The notes beneath the pieces were generated by a model. It searched no databases. It was not told the DNA's origin and saw nothing but the letters and a program-made list of their open reading frames with translations. A DNA stretch of 64,000 nt. Source: Brevundimonas sp. (GTDB lineage: Bacteria > Pseudomonadota > Alphaproteobacteria > Caulobacterales > Caulobacteraceae). The stretch spans positions 1 through 64,000 of the forward strand of contig NZ_JAIXTC010000015.1 in the NCBI RefSeq assembly GCF_027484365.1. Reading direction: 5' to 3'. This document shows, piece after piece, positions 1 to 9,342 of the stretch (positions within the stretch are counted from its first letter, which is position 1; each line of letters opens with the position of its first letter). Position numbers and translations under genes: made by a program.

Positions 1-1
1 G

Positions 2-598
<597 letters not shown>

Positions 599-623
599 GG
601 CGCAACGGCGCCAACGAAAACAG

Positions 624-655
624 AGGGCCGCTCCCGCAAGGGGGCGGCCCTTTTT
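624..655 (+). terminator. Intrinsic terminator of rpoD
   Basis: A GC-rich inverted repeat (GGGCCGC pairing with GCGGCCC) is followed directly by five T residues. It lies 25 nt after the rpoD stop and just before the first repeat arm. Confidence 0.85.
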
Positions 656-662
656 GCATCTT

Positions 663-1093
663 CCTTCTCCCCTCGTGGGAGAAGGTGTCAGGCGGAGCCT
701 GACGGATGAGGGGGTGGTCGGTCCGCATGCCGGCGGACGGCGTCGAACACGATGTTGGGGTTGGTCAGGACTGCCTCGTTTCCGAACCTCAGAACCACGA
801 AGCCCCGGCGGTTCAGATCGGCGTCCCGCAGCCGGTCCCGCGCCTCGCGCAGCCGGTGAATTCCGCCATCCAGTTCGATCACCAGCTTGAGCTCGTAACA
901 GCAGAAGTCCGCGATCCACGGCCCGATCCGGGTCTGACGGCGAAATTTCAGGCCTTCGAACCGCCGGTCGCGCAGCAGCCTCCACATCGCCGTTTCCGCG
1001 AAGGTCATGCCTGCCCGCAGACGTCGTGTCTGGTCCGCCATACCCCTCATCCGTCTCGCTTCGCGAGCCACCTTCTCCCACAAGGGGAGAAGG
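663..1093. mobile_element. Composite palindromic element carrying a DUF559 gene
   Basis: Two arms of the window's main repeat family face each other. The left arm (663-713) is a CCTTCTCCC/GGGAGAAGG hairpin followed by a GACGGATGAGGGG motif. The right arm (about 1042-1093) is its inverse: CCCCTCATCCGTC, then the hairpin. The short copies elsewhere have a core of about 60-80 bp between the arms; here the arms enclose the DUF559 gene. The right arm supplies an AGGGG ribosome binding site ahead of its ATG, and the left arm encodes its last nine residues and stop. That this is one mobile unit is inference; no target duplication was established. Confidence 0.55.
688..1041 (-). CDS. DUF559 (Vsr-like endonuclease fold) protein
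   Basis: The 117-residue product matches the DUF559 pattern. This family belongs to the PD-(D/E)XK/Vsr-like nuclease superfamily and its cellular role is poorly defined. Seen: an N-terminal TRRLRAGMTFAE segment, a basic FRRQTRIGPWIADF strand with candidate acidic residue D45, then VIELDGGIH giving E56-x-D58 and H62, and a C-terminal VVLRF strand. The ATG at 1041 was chosen over an upstream TTG at 1083 because AGGGG of the repeat arm sits just before it and the length then fits the family. The C-terminal tail PPPHPSGSA is encoded by the opposite repeat arm. Nuclease activity is inferred from the fold only. Confidence 0.85.
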   Translation of the reverse strand: MADQTRRLRAGMTFAETAMWRLLRDRRFEGLKFRRQTRIGPWIADFCCYELKLVIELDGGIHRLREARDRLRDADLNRRGFVVLRFGNEAVLTNPNIVFDAVRRHADRPPPHPSGSA

Positions 1094-1248
1094 GCGAAGC
1101 CTCCCGGACCGATGTTCGTTCAGGTACAGCGCAAGTACAGCGTCCCGCGGCGCTTCATCACCAAATCGACCAACCCCGAACGGCAACCTGACCAAAATCG
1201 CCAGCGGCTCCGACCGATTCTGGCGTACCGGCGGTCCATGATGCGCAC

Positions 1249-1932
1249 ATGACAGAGCGACGCGAGATCAAACAGCGGTCCCCGGCGGTGTGGGCCAGGG
1301 TCAGGGCGGCCTATCTGGCCGGCGAACCGGCGGCCTCGGTCGCGCGGCGGTTCGACGTCGGCCTCGGCAATCTCAGATATCGGGCCAATGCCGAGGGCTG
1401 GACCCGCAAGGCGATGATGGCCCGGGCGGAGACCGAAGAGGCGGATGACGACATCCGGCTGGCGGGTCGCGCGGATCCGGTACTCCCCGCGCCGGCCGAA
1501 GCGCCGATCGACATCGACCCGGAAGAGGCGAGCGAGGCCGGCATCCGCCATGCCGCGGCCCTGATCGCCGCCGGGAGGGGCGCCGAGGCGCTCAGCCTGC
1601 TGAAGGCGGTTCAGGGACTGGCGCAGACGCTGGAGGCCACGGCGGCGCCCCATGACGAGGAGCCGGAGGCCGATCACTTCGACTACAGGGCCTTGCAGAG
1701 ACATTCGCTCGAGATGGCGGTGAAGAACGCCGAGGCCATGCTGGGCGACACCGGCTACGGCATCACCTGCGCCTTCGGCCATGCGGCCTATCACTGGCGC
1801 GCCGCCAACCTGGGCCCGGAGATCGCCCGACACGATTTCGAACAGGGTGTCAGCGGGGGCTGGGCGGCATCGTACTGGGAGGAAGACGGGACGCTGAAGC
1901 CGCTGGATATCCGGCCGCAGCGAAGCTGGTAG
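1249..1932 (+). CDS. Hypothetical protein with terminase-small-subunit-like HTH
   Basis: The 227-residue soluble protein begins with a helix-turn-helix region (about residues 10-50: WARVRAAYLAGEPAASVARRF, then LRYRANAEGW). This resembles the N-terminal DNA-binding segment of phage terminase small subunits and related HTH proteins. The rest is acidic and alanine-rich and I recognise no family in it. No phage genes are nearby, so packaging is unlikely; a nucleoid or regulatory role is only a guess. It stands alone between the DUF559 element and a palindromic repeat, converging on the methyltransferase gene. Confidence 0.7.
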   Translation: MTERREIKQRSPAVWARVRAAYLAGEPAASVARRFDVGLGNLRYRANAEGWTRKAMMARAETEEADDDIRLAGRADPVLPAPAEAPIDIDPEEASEAGIRHAAALIAAGRGAEALSLLKAVQGLAQTLEATAAPHDEEPEADHFDYRALQRHSLEMAVKNAEAMLGDTGYGITCAFGHAAYHWRAANLGPEIARHDFEQGVSGGWAASYWEEDGTLKPLDIRPQRSW

Positions 1933-2020
1933 GTCAGGCCGCGCGCTTCGCGGCGAGATCGATATGAGCGGAATCGAATGGCCGCCGACCCCTTGTCTCC
2001 GCCACACAGTCGCACGAGAC

Positions 2021-2218
2021 CCCTCTCCCGGCGGGAGAGGGCTTGAGGCTCGCAGAGCGAAGCGATGCGCCAGCCGAAAGGGTGAGGGGCTGGCGCTCGA
2101 AGTTGCGCACGATCGCCCCGAAACGGCTGACGCCGACTGATCCGCCAGCCCCTCACCCTTTCGCGCAAGAACGACGGCGAGCCGTCGTGCGCTCAAGCCC
2201 TCTCCCGCCGGGAGAGGG
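2021..2218. repeat. Long palindromic repeat (variant arm type)
   Basis: A 198-bp inverted structure. The outer hairpins are CCCTCTCCC/GGGAGAGGG, each bordered by GCTTGAG or CTCAAGC, and the inner arms are GGGTGAGGGGCTGGCG and its complement. Each side also has a small extra palindrome of different sequence (AGCGAAGC on the left, GACGGCGAGCCGTC on the right), so the halves are not simple copies. It fills the gap between two convergent genes and ends 3 nt from the stop codon of the methyltransferase gene. Confidence 0.75.
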
Positions 2219-2221
2219 GGA

Positions 2222-5200
2222 CTATGCCGCGCGCCTGGCGGCGAAGGTCCCGTTGGGCAGGGGGGTGATCTCGGCGTAGCGGACGAGGGTGTTGAGGGCC
2301 TGGACCACGCGTTGTTCGATGCCCTTGCCGCCGCGCTTGAAGGCGCGGGAGACGGCGGCGGCGTCCATGGGGCGGCCGGAGGCGACGAGGACGGCGCGGA
2401 TGGCCATGACCTGTTCGCCCTTGTCCTTCGGGAAGGCGGGCAGGCCCTTGTCGAGGGCGACGACCGTGTCCTGAAGGTCCAGTTCGCCCGACTTCGGTGC
2501 GGCGGCGCCCTTGGCGAAGCGCGGGATCTGGTAGTCGGGGCGCAGCCAGCGGACGTGACCGGCGGCCTCTTCGGCCGCGCGCTCGGCGTTCAGGGCGACG
2601 AGGCGTTCGAGGATGATTTCGTCGAGCTTTTTGCTTTCGTCATCCTCCGGCGCGAAGCGACCGGGGGACGCTTCGTCATCCTTCGGCCGAGCGAAGCTCG
2701 GACCGGGGGAGGCGCCGAAGGCGATCTGTTCACGTGAGGTGTCAGAATCCGGCGTGTGTGACAGGTTCGCGCTCTCGCGCGCCGCTGCGCCCCCCGGTCT
2801 CCGCTGCGCTGCGCCGGAGGATGACGAAAGGGAGGGTGAAAGCAGGGGGATCAGGTCGTCCCAGCCGTAGGCCTGCATCGTTGCCCGGTCGATCTGGTCG
2901 TGCAGGTCCTTGAGGATCAACACCCGGCCGCGACCCTTGACGTCCTCGTCCTTCGCATCGAGCGGCGTTCCGGCGCGGACCTTCTCCAGCACATTGTAGA
3001 GGCCGGTCAGGGTCAGGTCGGGATGTTCGGCCTGAACCGTCTTGCGCGTGGCGTCGAGCTCCTCGCCGAGGTCGCGGAGGGTGGCGCGGATGACCTCGGA
3101 AGGGTCGGGGAAGGGGAAGGGGTCGAAGGATTGCTGCTTCACATAGACCGGCCGATCTTCCAACAATCCGCCGGTTGCGCTCGCCCAGACGAGGTGCGCT
3201 CGGGAGCTGAGAACTGAGAGCGCTTCGCCGGTGCTGGCCGCAATGGCGATTAGCTTGTTGTCTGGCAGAATGGACTGGTCGAGATACTGAAAGATGCGGT
3301 GCTTTGCGGTCTCGACCGTTGCGATGTAACGCGGCACTCCGCTTAAAGCCTTACGTGCCTCGGGAACATTTTCTCCGAAGAGCCACCAGTTTTCTCGCCT
3401 ATAGGCTCGTGGATTCTGATCCCGCTCTGGCTTCACGTGTTCTAATACATGCTGATAAACCTCAGGGAAATCACGGCGAACGATCTCCGCTGAGAGGCCG
3501 AACAGGTCGATAACCATCACTCCACGTGGAGCAGCGGTGAGGTCGCGACCGTTCCGATAATCTCGGATGTGACGCTCCAAGCCAGGGCGAAGTCCGAGAC
3601 CCAAGTGCTCCGCTTCATTGGGCAAAATGATGAAGCCAGCACCGTGAAGCACCACGCCTCGGGAGGCTAAGCCCGCGTTGGCTAGGAGCTTACCGGCCTT
3701 TGCTAGATCGACACCCACCGTAAGGTCCGAGTTGATCCGGCCCTCGCGAGCCTTCATTTCTATCCTCGGATCATCCGTATCGAGAGCCGCCTCAGCGACA
3801 ATCTCTCGTACCTCGCCGTCATGCGACCCCGCCCGTGCCACGGTCATTCCAATCCGCACCGCCGCGCTATCCTTGGTAGCCTTGGTCCACGGATGGTCCG
3901 GTACCGCGAAGATGATCGAGACCGGTGCCTTGGCGTTCAAGTGGCGCTCCATCACCCGGCGCTGGAACACCTGACTGATCGAATTGGTCGTCACGAAGCC
4001 GAAACGGAGAAGCGGCGTCTTCTTGCGGGTCAGGAGTTCGGCCGCCCGATCCCACCAGTACATGACGAAGTCGGCGCTCTCGTTCATGTTCTTGTGCACT
4101 TTCCACAAGGCCTCGGCATAGCCGGGCATCATGCGGGAGCGCAGGTCCTTGCCACCGATGAACGGCGGGTTCCCGACGATGAACTCCGCAACCGGCCAGT
4201 CCGGCCGCCGGGCGTTCGGATAGACCTGGACCGCGACGCCGTCCCGCATCTCGAACTGAAGCTCGGGATAGCCGTCCCAGGTCAGGACGGCGTCCTTCTG
4301 CTGGATGTTGCCGAAGGCCTTGAGGATGGGTTCGGCCGGGTGTTCGGAGCGGTTGCGGTAATGCTGTTGCAGATAGCCGATCCACAGCACCAGTTCGGCG
4401 ATGGCGGCGGCGCGGACGTTCAGCTCGATGCCGAGGAACTGGTGCGGGTCGACGGTCTCGAAACCGATCCCCTCGGTCTCGCCGAGTTCGGCCAGGGCCT
4501 CCAGCACCTCGCCCTCCAGCCGTTTCATCAGCTCCAGCGACACATAGAGGAAGTTGCCGGTGCCGCAGGCGGGGTCGAGGACGCGGGTGGTGCAGAGCTG
4601 GTGATGGAAGGCGCGCACGGCTTCCACCGCCTCTTTCGGTTCGTTGCGTTCGCGGGCGTCGGCAGCCTTGACCAGGGCCGTGTTCCAGTCGGCGCGCAGG
4701 GGCTCCATGACCGTGACCTCGACGAGGCGTTCGACATAGGAGCGGGGGGTGTAGTGGGCGCCCAGCTTGCGCCGTTCGCCCGGCTCCAACGCCTGTTCGA
4801 CCAGGGTGCCGAAGATGGCGGGCTCGACATAGCGCCAGTCGTGCCGGGCGGCCGCCAGAAGTTCGCCGATCTCTTCGCGGCCCATGGGGAAGGCCTTGGC
4901 CTCCTTGAACAGGCTGCCGTTGAAATGCTTCAGGTGCAGGCCGAAGCCGGCATAGAAGCGGTTGTCGTAGTCGGGCGCGTCCATGCTGCGCCACAGGGCC
5001 TGGAGCATGGGTGCGAAGCTGTCGGGGTGGTCCAGCTGTTCCTGCAGCAGGGCGGTGAACCGGCCCCGGGGCAGGAGGTCGGTGTCCTCCGCGAACATCG
5101 TGAAGATGCAGCGCATCAGGAAATGGGCGACCTCTTCGGGCGGATGTTTGGCCTCCAGACGTTTGGAGACCTCAGCCAGGCGTTCGGCGATCTGGCGCGT

Positions 5201-5821
5201 GACGCGGGCGGCCTCCCGCGTCGGGTCCAGCGACTGCGGCTCCGTCCAGATGGCGGTGAGCCGTTTGACGACGTCCGGATCGCGCAGGTCCTCCAGCCGG
5301 ATGCGGAAGCCCTTGCGGTCGGGGAAGTGGGAATAGGCGCGGCCGGAGCCGGAGAAGTCGGCATAGACCTCGAACACATAGCCGACGTCGCAGACGATGA
5401 TGAAGGGCGGGGCTGGATGGTCGGCGGGCAGGCGGAAGACATAGTCCTCGGCCTGTTTGCGGGCGTTGCGCATCAGCACGTCCCACTTGCCCTCGGAGGC
5501 GGCGGTGGAGGCGGCCTCGTCGGCCTTAAACAGGGCCTGCTGGCCGTCGTCACGGTGGGCGGCGCGCGACTGTTTGGCCTCCAGAATGAAGGCCCCCTTC
5601 TTGTAGAGGTCGATCCGCAGGGTGGAGGCCGTGCCCTCGGACTCGCGGCGTTTGACGCCCCGTTCGAAGACATAGTCGTTGGTGCGGGTATCGTCGGAGG
5701 CGGGGTCGGGACGCGGGAGGTCGAGCGCCTCGCAGAGTTCGGACAGGAACATCTGGTAGTTGGCGCGCTCGGCGCCGCCGCGCGCCTGACTCCAGCGCTG
5801 GATGAAGGTCTCGATATCCAC
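2222..5821 (-). CDS. Nuclease-methyltransferase fusion (type IIG/MmeI-like DNA modification enzyme)
   Basis: This is a 1199-residue class I SAM-dependent DNA methyltransferase. Near the N-terminus, D71 followed by E81-A-K83 reads as a PD-(D/E)XK nuclease centre. A helical region follows, then LGAHYTPRSYVERLVE (about 354), SAM motif I DPACGTGNF (416-424) and the N6-adenine catalytic motif NPPF (551-554), then a target-recognition-like region. I chose GTG 5821, with AAGGGG upstream, because the ATG at 5923 lies inside the terminator of the neighbouring gene. Residues about 998-1063 are encoded by an inserted palindromic element. No separate restriction, specificity or BREX gene is nearby, so a self-contained restriction-modification enzyme is likely. 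Its recognition site and activity are unknown. Confidence 0.88.
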   Translation of the reverse strand: MDIETFIQRWSQARGGAERANYQMFLSELCEALDLPRPDPASDDTRTNDYVFERGVKRRESEGTASTLRIDLYKKGAFILEAKQSRAAHRDDGQQALFKADEAASTAASEGKWDVLMRNARKQAEDYVFRLPADHPAPPFIIVCDVGYVFEVYADFSGSGRAYSHFPDRKGFRIRLEDLRDPDVVKRLTAIWTEPQSLDPTREAARVTRQIAERLAEVSKRLEAKHPPEEVAHFLMRCIFTMFAEDTDLLPRGRFTALLQEQLDHPDSFAPMLQALWRSMDAPDYDNRFYAGFGLHLKHFNGSLFKEAKAFPMGREEIGELLAAARHDWRYVEPAIFGTLVEQALEPGERRKLGAHYTPRSYVERLVEVTVMEPLRADWNTALVKAADARERNEPKEAVEAVRAFHHQLCTTRVLDPACGTGNFLYVSLELMKRLEGEVLEALAELGETEGIGFETVDPHQFLGIELNVRAAAIAELVLWIGYLQQHYRNRSEHPAEPILKAFGNIQQKDAVLTWDGYPELQFEMRDGVAVQVYPNARRPDWPVAEFIVGNPPFIGGKDLRSRMMPGYAEALWKVHKNMNESADFVMYWWDRAAELLTRKKTPLLRFGFVTTNSISQVFQRRVMERHLNAKAPVSIIFAVPDHPWTKATKDSAAVRIGMTVARAGSHDGEVREIVAEAALDTDDPRIEMKAREGRINSDLTVGVDLAKAGKLLANAGLASRGVVLHGAGFIILPNEAEHLGLGLRPGLERHIRDYRNGRDLTAAPRGVMVIDLFGLSAEIVRRDFPEVYQHVLEHVKPERDQNPRAYRRENWWLFGENVPEARKALSGVPRYIATVETAKHRIFQYLDQSILPDNKLIAIAASTGEALSVLSSRAHLVWASATGGLLEDRPVYVKQQSFDPFPFPDPSEVIRATLRDLGEELDATRKTVQAEHPDLTLTGLYNVLEKVRAGTPLDAKDEDVKGRGRVLILKDLHDQIDRATMQAYGWDDLIPLLSPSLSSSSGAAQRRPGGAAARESANLSHTPDSDTSREQIAFGASPGPSFARPKDDEASPGRFAPEDDESKKLDEIILERLVALNAERAAEEAAGHVRWLRPDYQIPRFAKGAAAPKSGELDLQDTVVALDKGLPAFPKDKGEQVMAIRAVLVASGRPMDAAAVSRAFKRGGKGIEQRVVQALNTLVRYAEITPLPNGTFAARRAA
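2634..2830. repeat. Palindromic element inside the methyltransferase reading frame
   Basis: The 197-bp segment has perfect 20-bp terminal inverted repeats (CTTTCGTCATCCTCCGGCGC and its complement) and internal CCGGGGG/CCCCCGG arms. Shorter relatives with the same CGTCAT/ATGACG ends lie at 22620-22667 and 57511-57556, both between genes. Here it is read through in frame and encodes a low-complexity stretch of about 65 residues rich in Ser, Ala, Pro and Gly. Confidence 0.8.
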
Positions 5822-5903
5822 GTGCGGCGTTTCCCCTTGGGATGACCTTAGGGTTGCGCGGGCGCTCTGGGAAGGCGGGTCAGCGTCGGCCTGTTCCACC
5901 CCC

Positions 5904-5936
5904 CAAAAAAAGGGGCGGCTCATGCGAGCCGCCCCT
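5904..5936 (-). terminator. Intrinsic terminator of the TonB-receptor gene
   Basis: On the minus strand a perfect 11-bp stem (AGGGGCGGCTC with GAGCCGCCCCT) is followed by a run of seven T. It lies 37 nt past the stop of the receptor gene and upstream of the chosen start of the methyltransferase gene. Confidence 0.9.
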
Positions 5937-5973
5937 GTCAGTTACACCGCGTCGTTCAGTCCGGTGGGGCCAG

Positions 5974-8900
5974 TCAGAACGGTCGGTAGTTGAGGCCGAT
6001 GAAGAAGCGGCGGCCGTAGGGGTCGAAGTTGGAATAGAGGGTCTGGGCCAGGGCCGGGCTCTGTTCCGCATCGAAGGCGTTGACGACGCCGACCCGCACC
6101 GAGAGGTCTTCACGCACCTTGTAGCGGGCGGTGAAGTCGTTGCGGACGAAGTTGCCGGTGTCGTTGTATTCGGTCTCGCGGTTGTCGGCGTTCAGCACGA
6201 AGTCGCGGTTGCGCTGGATGTTGTTGGCCGACTGCCAGTCCGCGGTCCAGTTGACGCTCCAGGTCTCGTTGGGCGTGTAGGTCAGGGACGAGGTGAAGCG
6301 GACGTTGGGGTAGAACAGATTGCCCCGGTCGCTGGTGAAGTTGGTCGGAACCGCCGGATCCAGGAAGTTCTCCTGTTCGATCAGCCAGGAGCCGCCGATC
6401 GAATAGTCGAGACGACCCCAGGCGCGGCCCATCATCTCGTCGAAGTCGTAGCCGTAGCGGGCCGTGAAATCGAGACCGCGGGTGGTCAGGGCGGCGTAGT
6501 TGCCGGCGCCCTCGATGAAGCCGCCGATCGGGTCGTTCGCCGGCGCGCCCAGGCCGAACGGAACGGCCGGGTTGTTGCGGAAGATGACCGCGCAGGCGGC
6601 GCTGTTCAGGCCCGGGCCGCTGACGCAGTTGTTGGCGGCGGTCTGGGCCGAGATGAAGGCGATCACCTGGTTGATCTCGATCTCGTAGTAGTCGAGCACC
6701 AGGGTGAAGTTCGGGATGAAGCGCGGCTGGAGCACGGCCGAGACGGTGAAGGACTCCGACTCTTCCGGCGTCAGGAAGGGGTTGCCGCCGGTGACGCCGG
6801 ACACGCCGCCGCCGTCGTACTGCGGGTTGAAGTCATCCGTGTTGGTGGGCGTCGCGCCGTTGAAGTCGAAGGTGCGGCCCTGTTGCGCGGCCAGGGCCGT
6901 GCAGTTCGCCACCCGGTTGGCGCGGATGTCCGCGTTCTGGACGATGATGTTGGCCGTGGCGCAGGGGTCGGCGAAGCCGTTGGCGAAGGTCTCGCCCAGG
7001 GGGGAGAAGTTCTCGCCCAGGTCCGGCGCGCGGAACGAGGTGTTGAAGCTGGTCTTGAAGGTGATGTCCTCGATCGGACGATAGACCAGGTTGACGCCGT
7101 AGACGTCGCCCTTGCCGGCGGTGGTGTAGTCGAACGAGCGGTAGGAGCCGCTGAGCTCGGCGTACTCGCCCAGCCAGGTGTCGCGGAACAGGGGCAGGGA
7201 GGCCTCGGCGAAGAATTCGTCGCTCTGGTACTCCGCGGCCGGGAAGTCCGGGCCGCCGTTCAGGAACAGGACGCGGCCGGCGGTCGAGGCGTCGCGACCG
7301 ACGGCTTCGGTGTATTCGCGGCGGTGCTCATAACCCAGGGCCACGCCGATCGCACCGGCGCCCCAGAAGTCCCACAGCTGGCCGGCGACCGACCCGATGA
7401 AGTCTTCCTGTTCGTTGCGCTCGGTGTAGGTGATCTCGGCGTTGATATAGTCGCGCGCGGCCTGGCTCTGGTTGCCGACGCCGAAGACGTTCAGCGGCTG
7501 GCACTGGGCCACGGCGGCGGCGCCGACGGCCGAGTCGCGCAGGTCGTTGTTGCCGATCAGATAGTCGTCGACGACCCCGCCCTGGGCGGCGATGACGCGC
7601 GAGCGGCAGACGATCGCGCCGCGGGCGCCGAGCACGCCGTTGGTGTCGACGATGGCGTCGGAGGCCAGCAGGACGCGCAGGGCGTCGGTGCCGGTCTCGG
7701 TCTCTTCGACGTCGACCTGGCCGTAGGTGTAGGACAGGCTCCAGTCGATGTTCCTGACGAAGCTGAACTGGTCGTAGCTGCCCTGGAGGCCGACGACGTA
7801 GCGCTGCAGTTCGCGGGTGCTGATCTGGTTGCGATCCTCGCCGAACAGGGTGTGACGCGCGTAGGGCGCGGCGACGCTGCCGGTCGCGACGCTGGGGGCG
7901 TTACGGTCGGTCGAGCTGGGCGGTGCATAGGTGGTGATGCGGTTGGCCAGGATCGCGGACCGCAGGTTGGCCGGCAGGTAGGCGTTGTCCCCGAGGTTGA
8001 TGCCGTAGACGTTGAAGCCATAGGCTGGCTGGACCTCATTGGTCCCGACCACGCCGTTGCGGATGATGAAGTCGTAGAAGTCGGGCTGGGACGAGAACTC
8101 GGTGTCCTCGGTCACGTATTTGGCTTCCGCGAAGGCGGAGATGTCGCTGGTCAGCTGGAAGTTGGCGCCGACCTGGTAACGCTGCGATTCCGACTGGGGT
8201 ACGCGGGTGATGGTGCTGAAGGTCGCGGGGTTGTCGCCGTCGCCGCCGATGTTGTTCGGCCGGTTGGCGCCCGTCGCGCCGATACGCTCGCCGAAGTTGG
8301 CGAGTCGCGCGGTCGTGCCGTCGAAGACATAGGTGCGACCCGGCTCGACCGAATAGCAGGCCGCCGCCGTCAGGCCCGAGAGCGTCAGGCCGCAGTTGGC
8401 GTACGGGACGTCGGGATCGTTGAGGGCGCTGGCCTGCTGGTTGTTGGCCAGGGTCGTCTGCCCCCAGCGCGGACGCTGGAGCGTGACATAGTTGGAAAAC
8501 AGGCGGGTGTCGGTGACGCCGTCATACCGCGTGGCCGCCGGGTCGGCGTCGACGCCGATCAGGCCGCGCGACTCCCGCAGCCAGTCGATGTCCAGCGAGT
8601 TGACGGCGTCCAGCGTCTCGTACTCGGCGAAGGCGTAGAGGTTCAGACGATCGTCGAGGAAGTTGTGGCCCAGCAGAGCCGAAATGCGCTGGCTGGCCTC
8701 GCCGTCCTGGTTGATCTGGCCGTAGTTGGCGTCGATCTCGAGCCCTTCGAAATCCTTGCGCAGGACGAAGTTGAGCACGCCCGAAACGGCGTCGGCGCCG
8801 TAGATCGACGAGGCGCCGCCCGTGACGATCTCGATGTCCTGGATCAGCAGGCGCGGGATGGTGTCGACGTCCACCGACAGGGAGCCGCCGGCAGACCCGA

Positions 8901-9342
8901 CATGGCGACGACCGTCCACCAGCGTCAGGGTCCGGCCGGCGCCGAGCGAGCGGAGGTTGGCGAAGGACAGGCCACCGATGCCGAGGACGCCCGTGGTGTC
9001 GGACGGCACCTGGGAGTTCGACAGGGCCGGGATGGTGGCGAGATAGTCGATCACCGTCGACTGTCCCGTGGTCAGCAGCTGCTCGCGCGTGACCTGGATC
9101 AGCGGGGTCGGGGCGTTGGTGGGGTCGCGACGAATGCGCGAACCGGTCACGACGATTTCGTCGACCTCGGTCGCCTCGTCCTGGTTGACGTCGATGTCGG
9201 CGACCCGCGTGTCGTCAACGGCCGGGGCCTGGGTTCCGGCGGCGGGGGGAAGTTGCGCGTCCTGGGCGAAGGTCGGCAGGGCGAAACCCAGGCTGCCGAC
9301 GAGAATGGTCGACGCCAGCAGATACTTACGCATAACGAACAT
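5974..9342 (-). CDS. TonB-dependent outer-membrane receptor
   Basis: The 1122-residue outer-membrane receptor takes up an unidentified substrate using TonB energy. It begins with a Sec signal peptide (MFVMRKYLLASTILVGSLGF, cleaved near AFA/AQ). DEIVVTGSRIRR follows as the TonB box region, then a plug domain with VDGRRHVGSAGG and IYGADAVSGVLNFVLRKDF. The rest is a long beta-barrel ending in GRRFFIGLNYRPF with a C-terminal Phe. The ATG at 9342 is preferred because AGGA lies 6 nt upstream; a second ATG is at 9333. The AT-rich region upstream presumably holds its promoter. No binding protein, inner-membrane transporter or regulator adjoins it, so context gives no substrate. Confidence 0.95.
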   Translation of the reverse strand: MFVMRKYLLASTILVGSLGFALPTFAQDAQLPPAAGTQAPAVDDTRVADIDVNQDEATEVDEIVVTGSRIRRDPTNAPTPLIQVTREQLLTTGQSTVIDYLATIPALSNSQVPSDTTGVLGIGGLSFANLRSLGAGRTLTLVDGRRHVGSAGGSLSVDVDTIPRLLIQDIEIVTGGASSIYGADAVSGVLNFVLRKDFEGLEIDANYGQINQDGEASQRISALLGHNFLDDRLNLYAFAEYETLDAVNSLDIDWLRESRGLIGVDADPAATRYDGVTDTRLFSNYVTLQRPRWGQTTLANNQQASALNDPDVPYANCGLTLSGLTAAACYSVEPGRTYVFDGTTARLANFGERIGATGANRPNNIGGDGDNPATFSTITRVPQSESQRYQVGANFQLTSDISAFAEAKYVTEDTEFSSQPDFYDFIIRNGVVGTNEVQPAYGFNVYGINLGDNAYLPANLRSAILANRITTYAPPSSTDRNAPSVATGSVAAPYARHTLFGEDRNQISTRELQRYVVGLQGSYDQFSFVRNIDWSLSYTYGQVDVEETETGTDALRVLLASDAIVDTNGVLGARGAIVCRSRVIAAQGGVVDDYLIGNNDLRDSAVGAAAVAQCQPLNVFGVGNQSQAARDYINAEITYTERNEQEDFIGSVAGQLWDFWGAGAIGVALGYEHRREYTEAVGRDASTAGRVLFLNGGPDFPAAEYQSDEFFAEASLPLFRDTWLGEYAELSGSYRSFDYTTAGKGDVYGVNLVYRPIEDITFKTSFNTSFRAPDLGENFSPLGETFANGFADPCATANIIVQNADIRANRVANCTALAAQQGRTFDFNGATPTNTDDFNPQYDGGGVSGVTGGNPFLTPEESESFTVSAVLQPRFIPNFTLVLDYYEIEINQVIAFISAQTAANNCVSGPGLNSAACAVIFRNNPAVPFGLGAPANDPIGGFIEGAGNYAALTTRGLDFTARYGYDFDEMMGRAWGRLDYSIGGSWLIEQENFLDPAVPTNFTSDRGNLFYPNVRFTSSLTYTPNETWSVNWTADWQSANNIQRNRDFVLNADNRETEYNDTGNFVRNDFTARYKVREDLSVRVGVVNAFDAEQSPALAQTLYSNFDPYGRRFFIGLNYRPF

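Noticed and set aside
688..1041. DUF559 protein as a Vsr partner of the neighbouring methyltransferase
   Set aside because: Vsr repairs deaminated 5-methylcytosine, whereas the methyltransferase has the N6-adenine-type NPPF motif; the genes are separated and convergent with another gene between them.
1249..1932. Phage terminase small subunit
   Set aside because: Only the HTH region is similar; no large terminase, portal or other phage gene is nearby.
2021..2218. CRISPR-like array
   Set aside because: Repeats are inverted pairs, not regularly spaced direct repeats, and no cas gene is present.
3821..5845. A 674-codon plus-strand open frame over the methyltransferase gene
   Set aside because: Antisense shadow; the minus-strand frame carries methyltransferase motifs.
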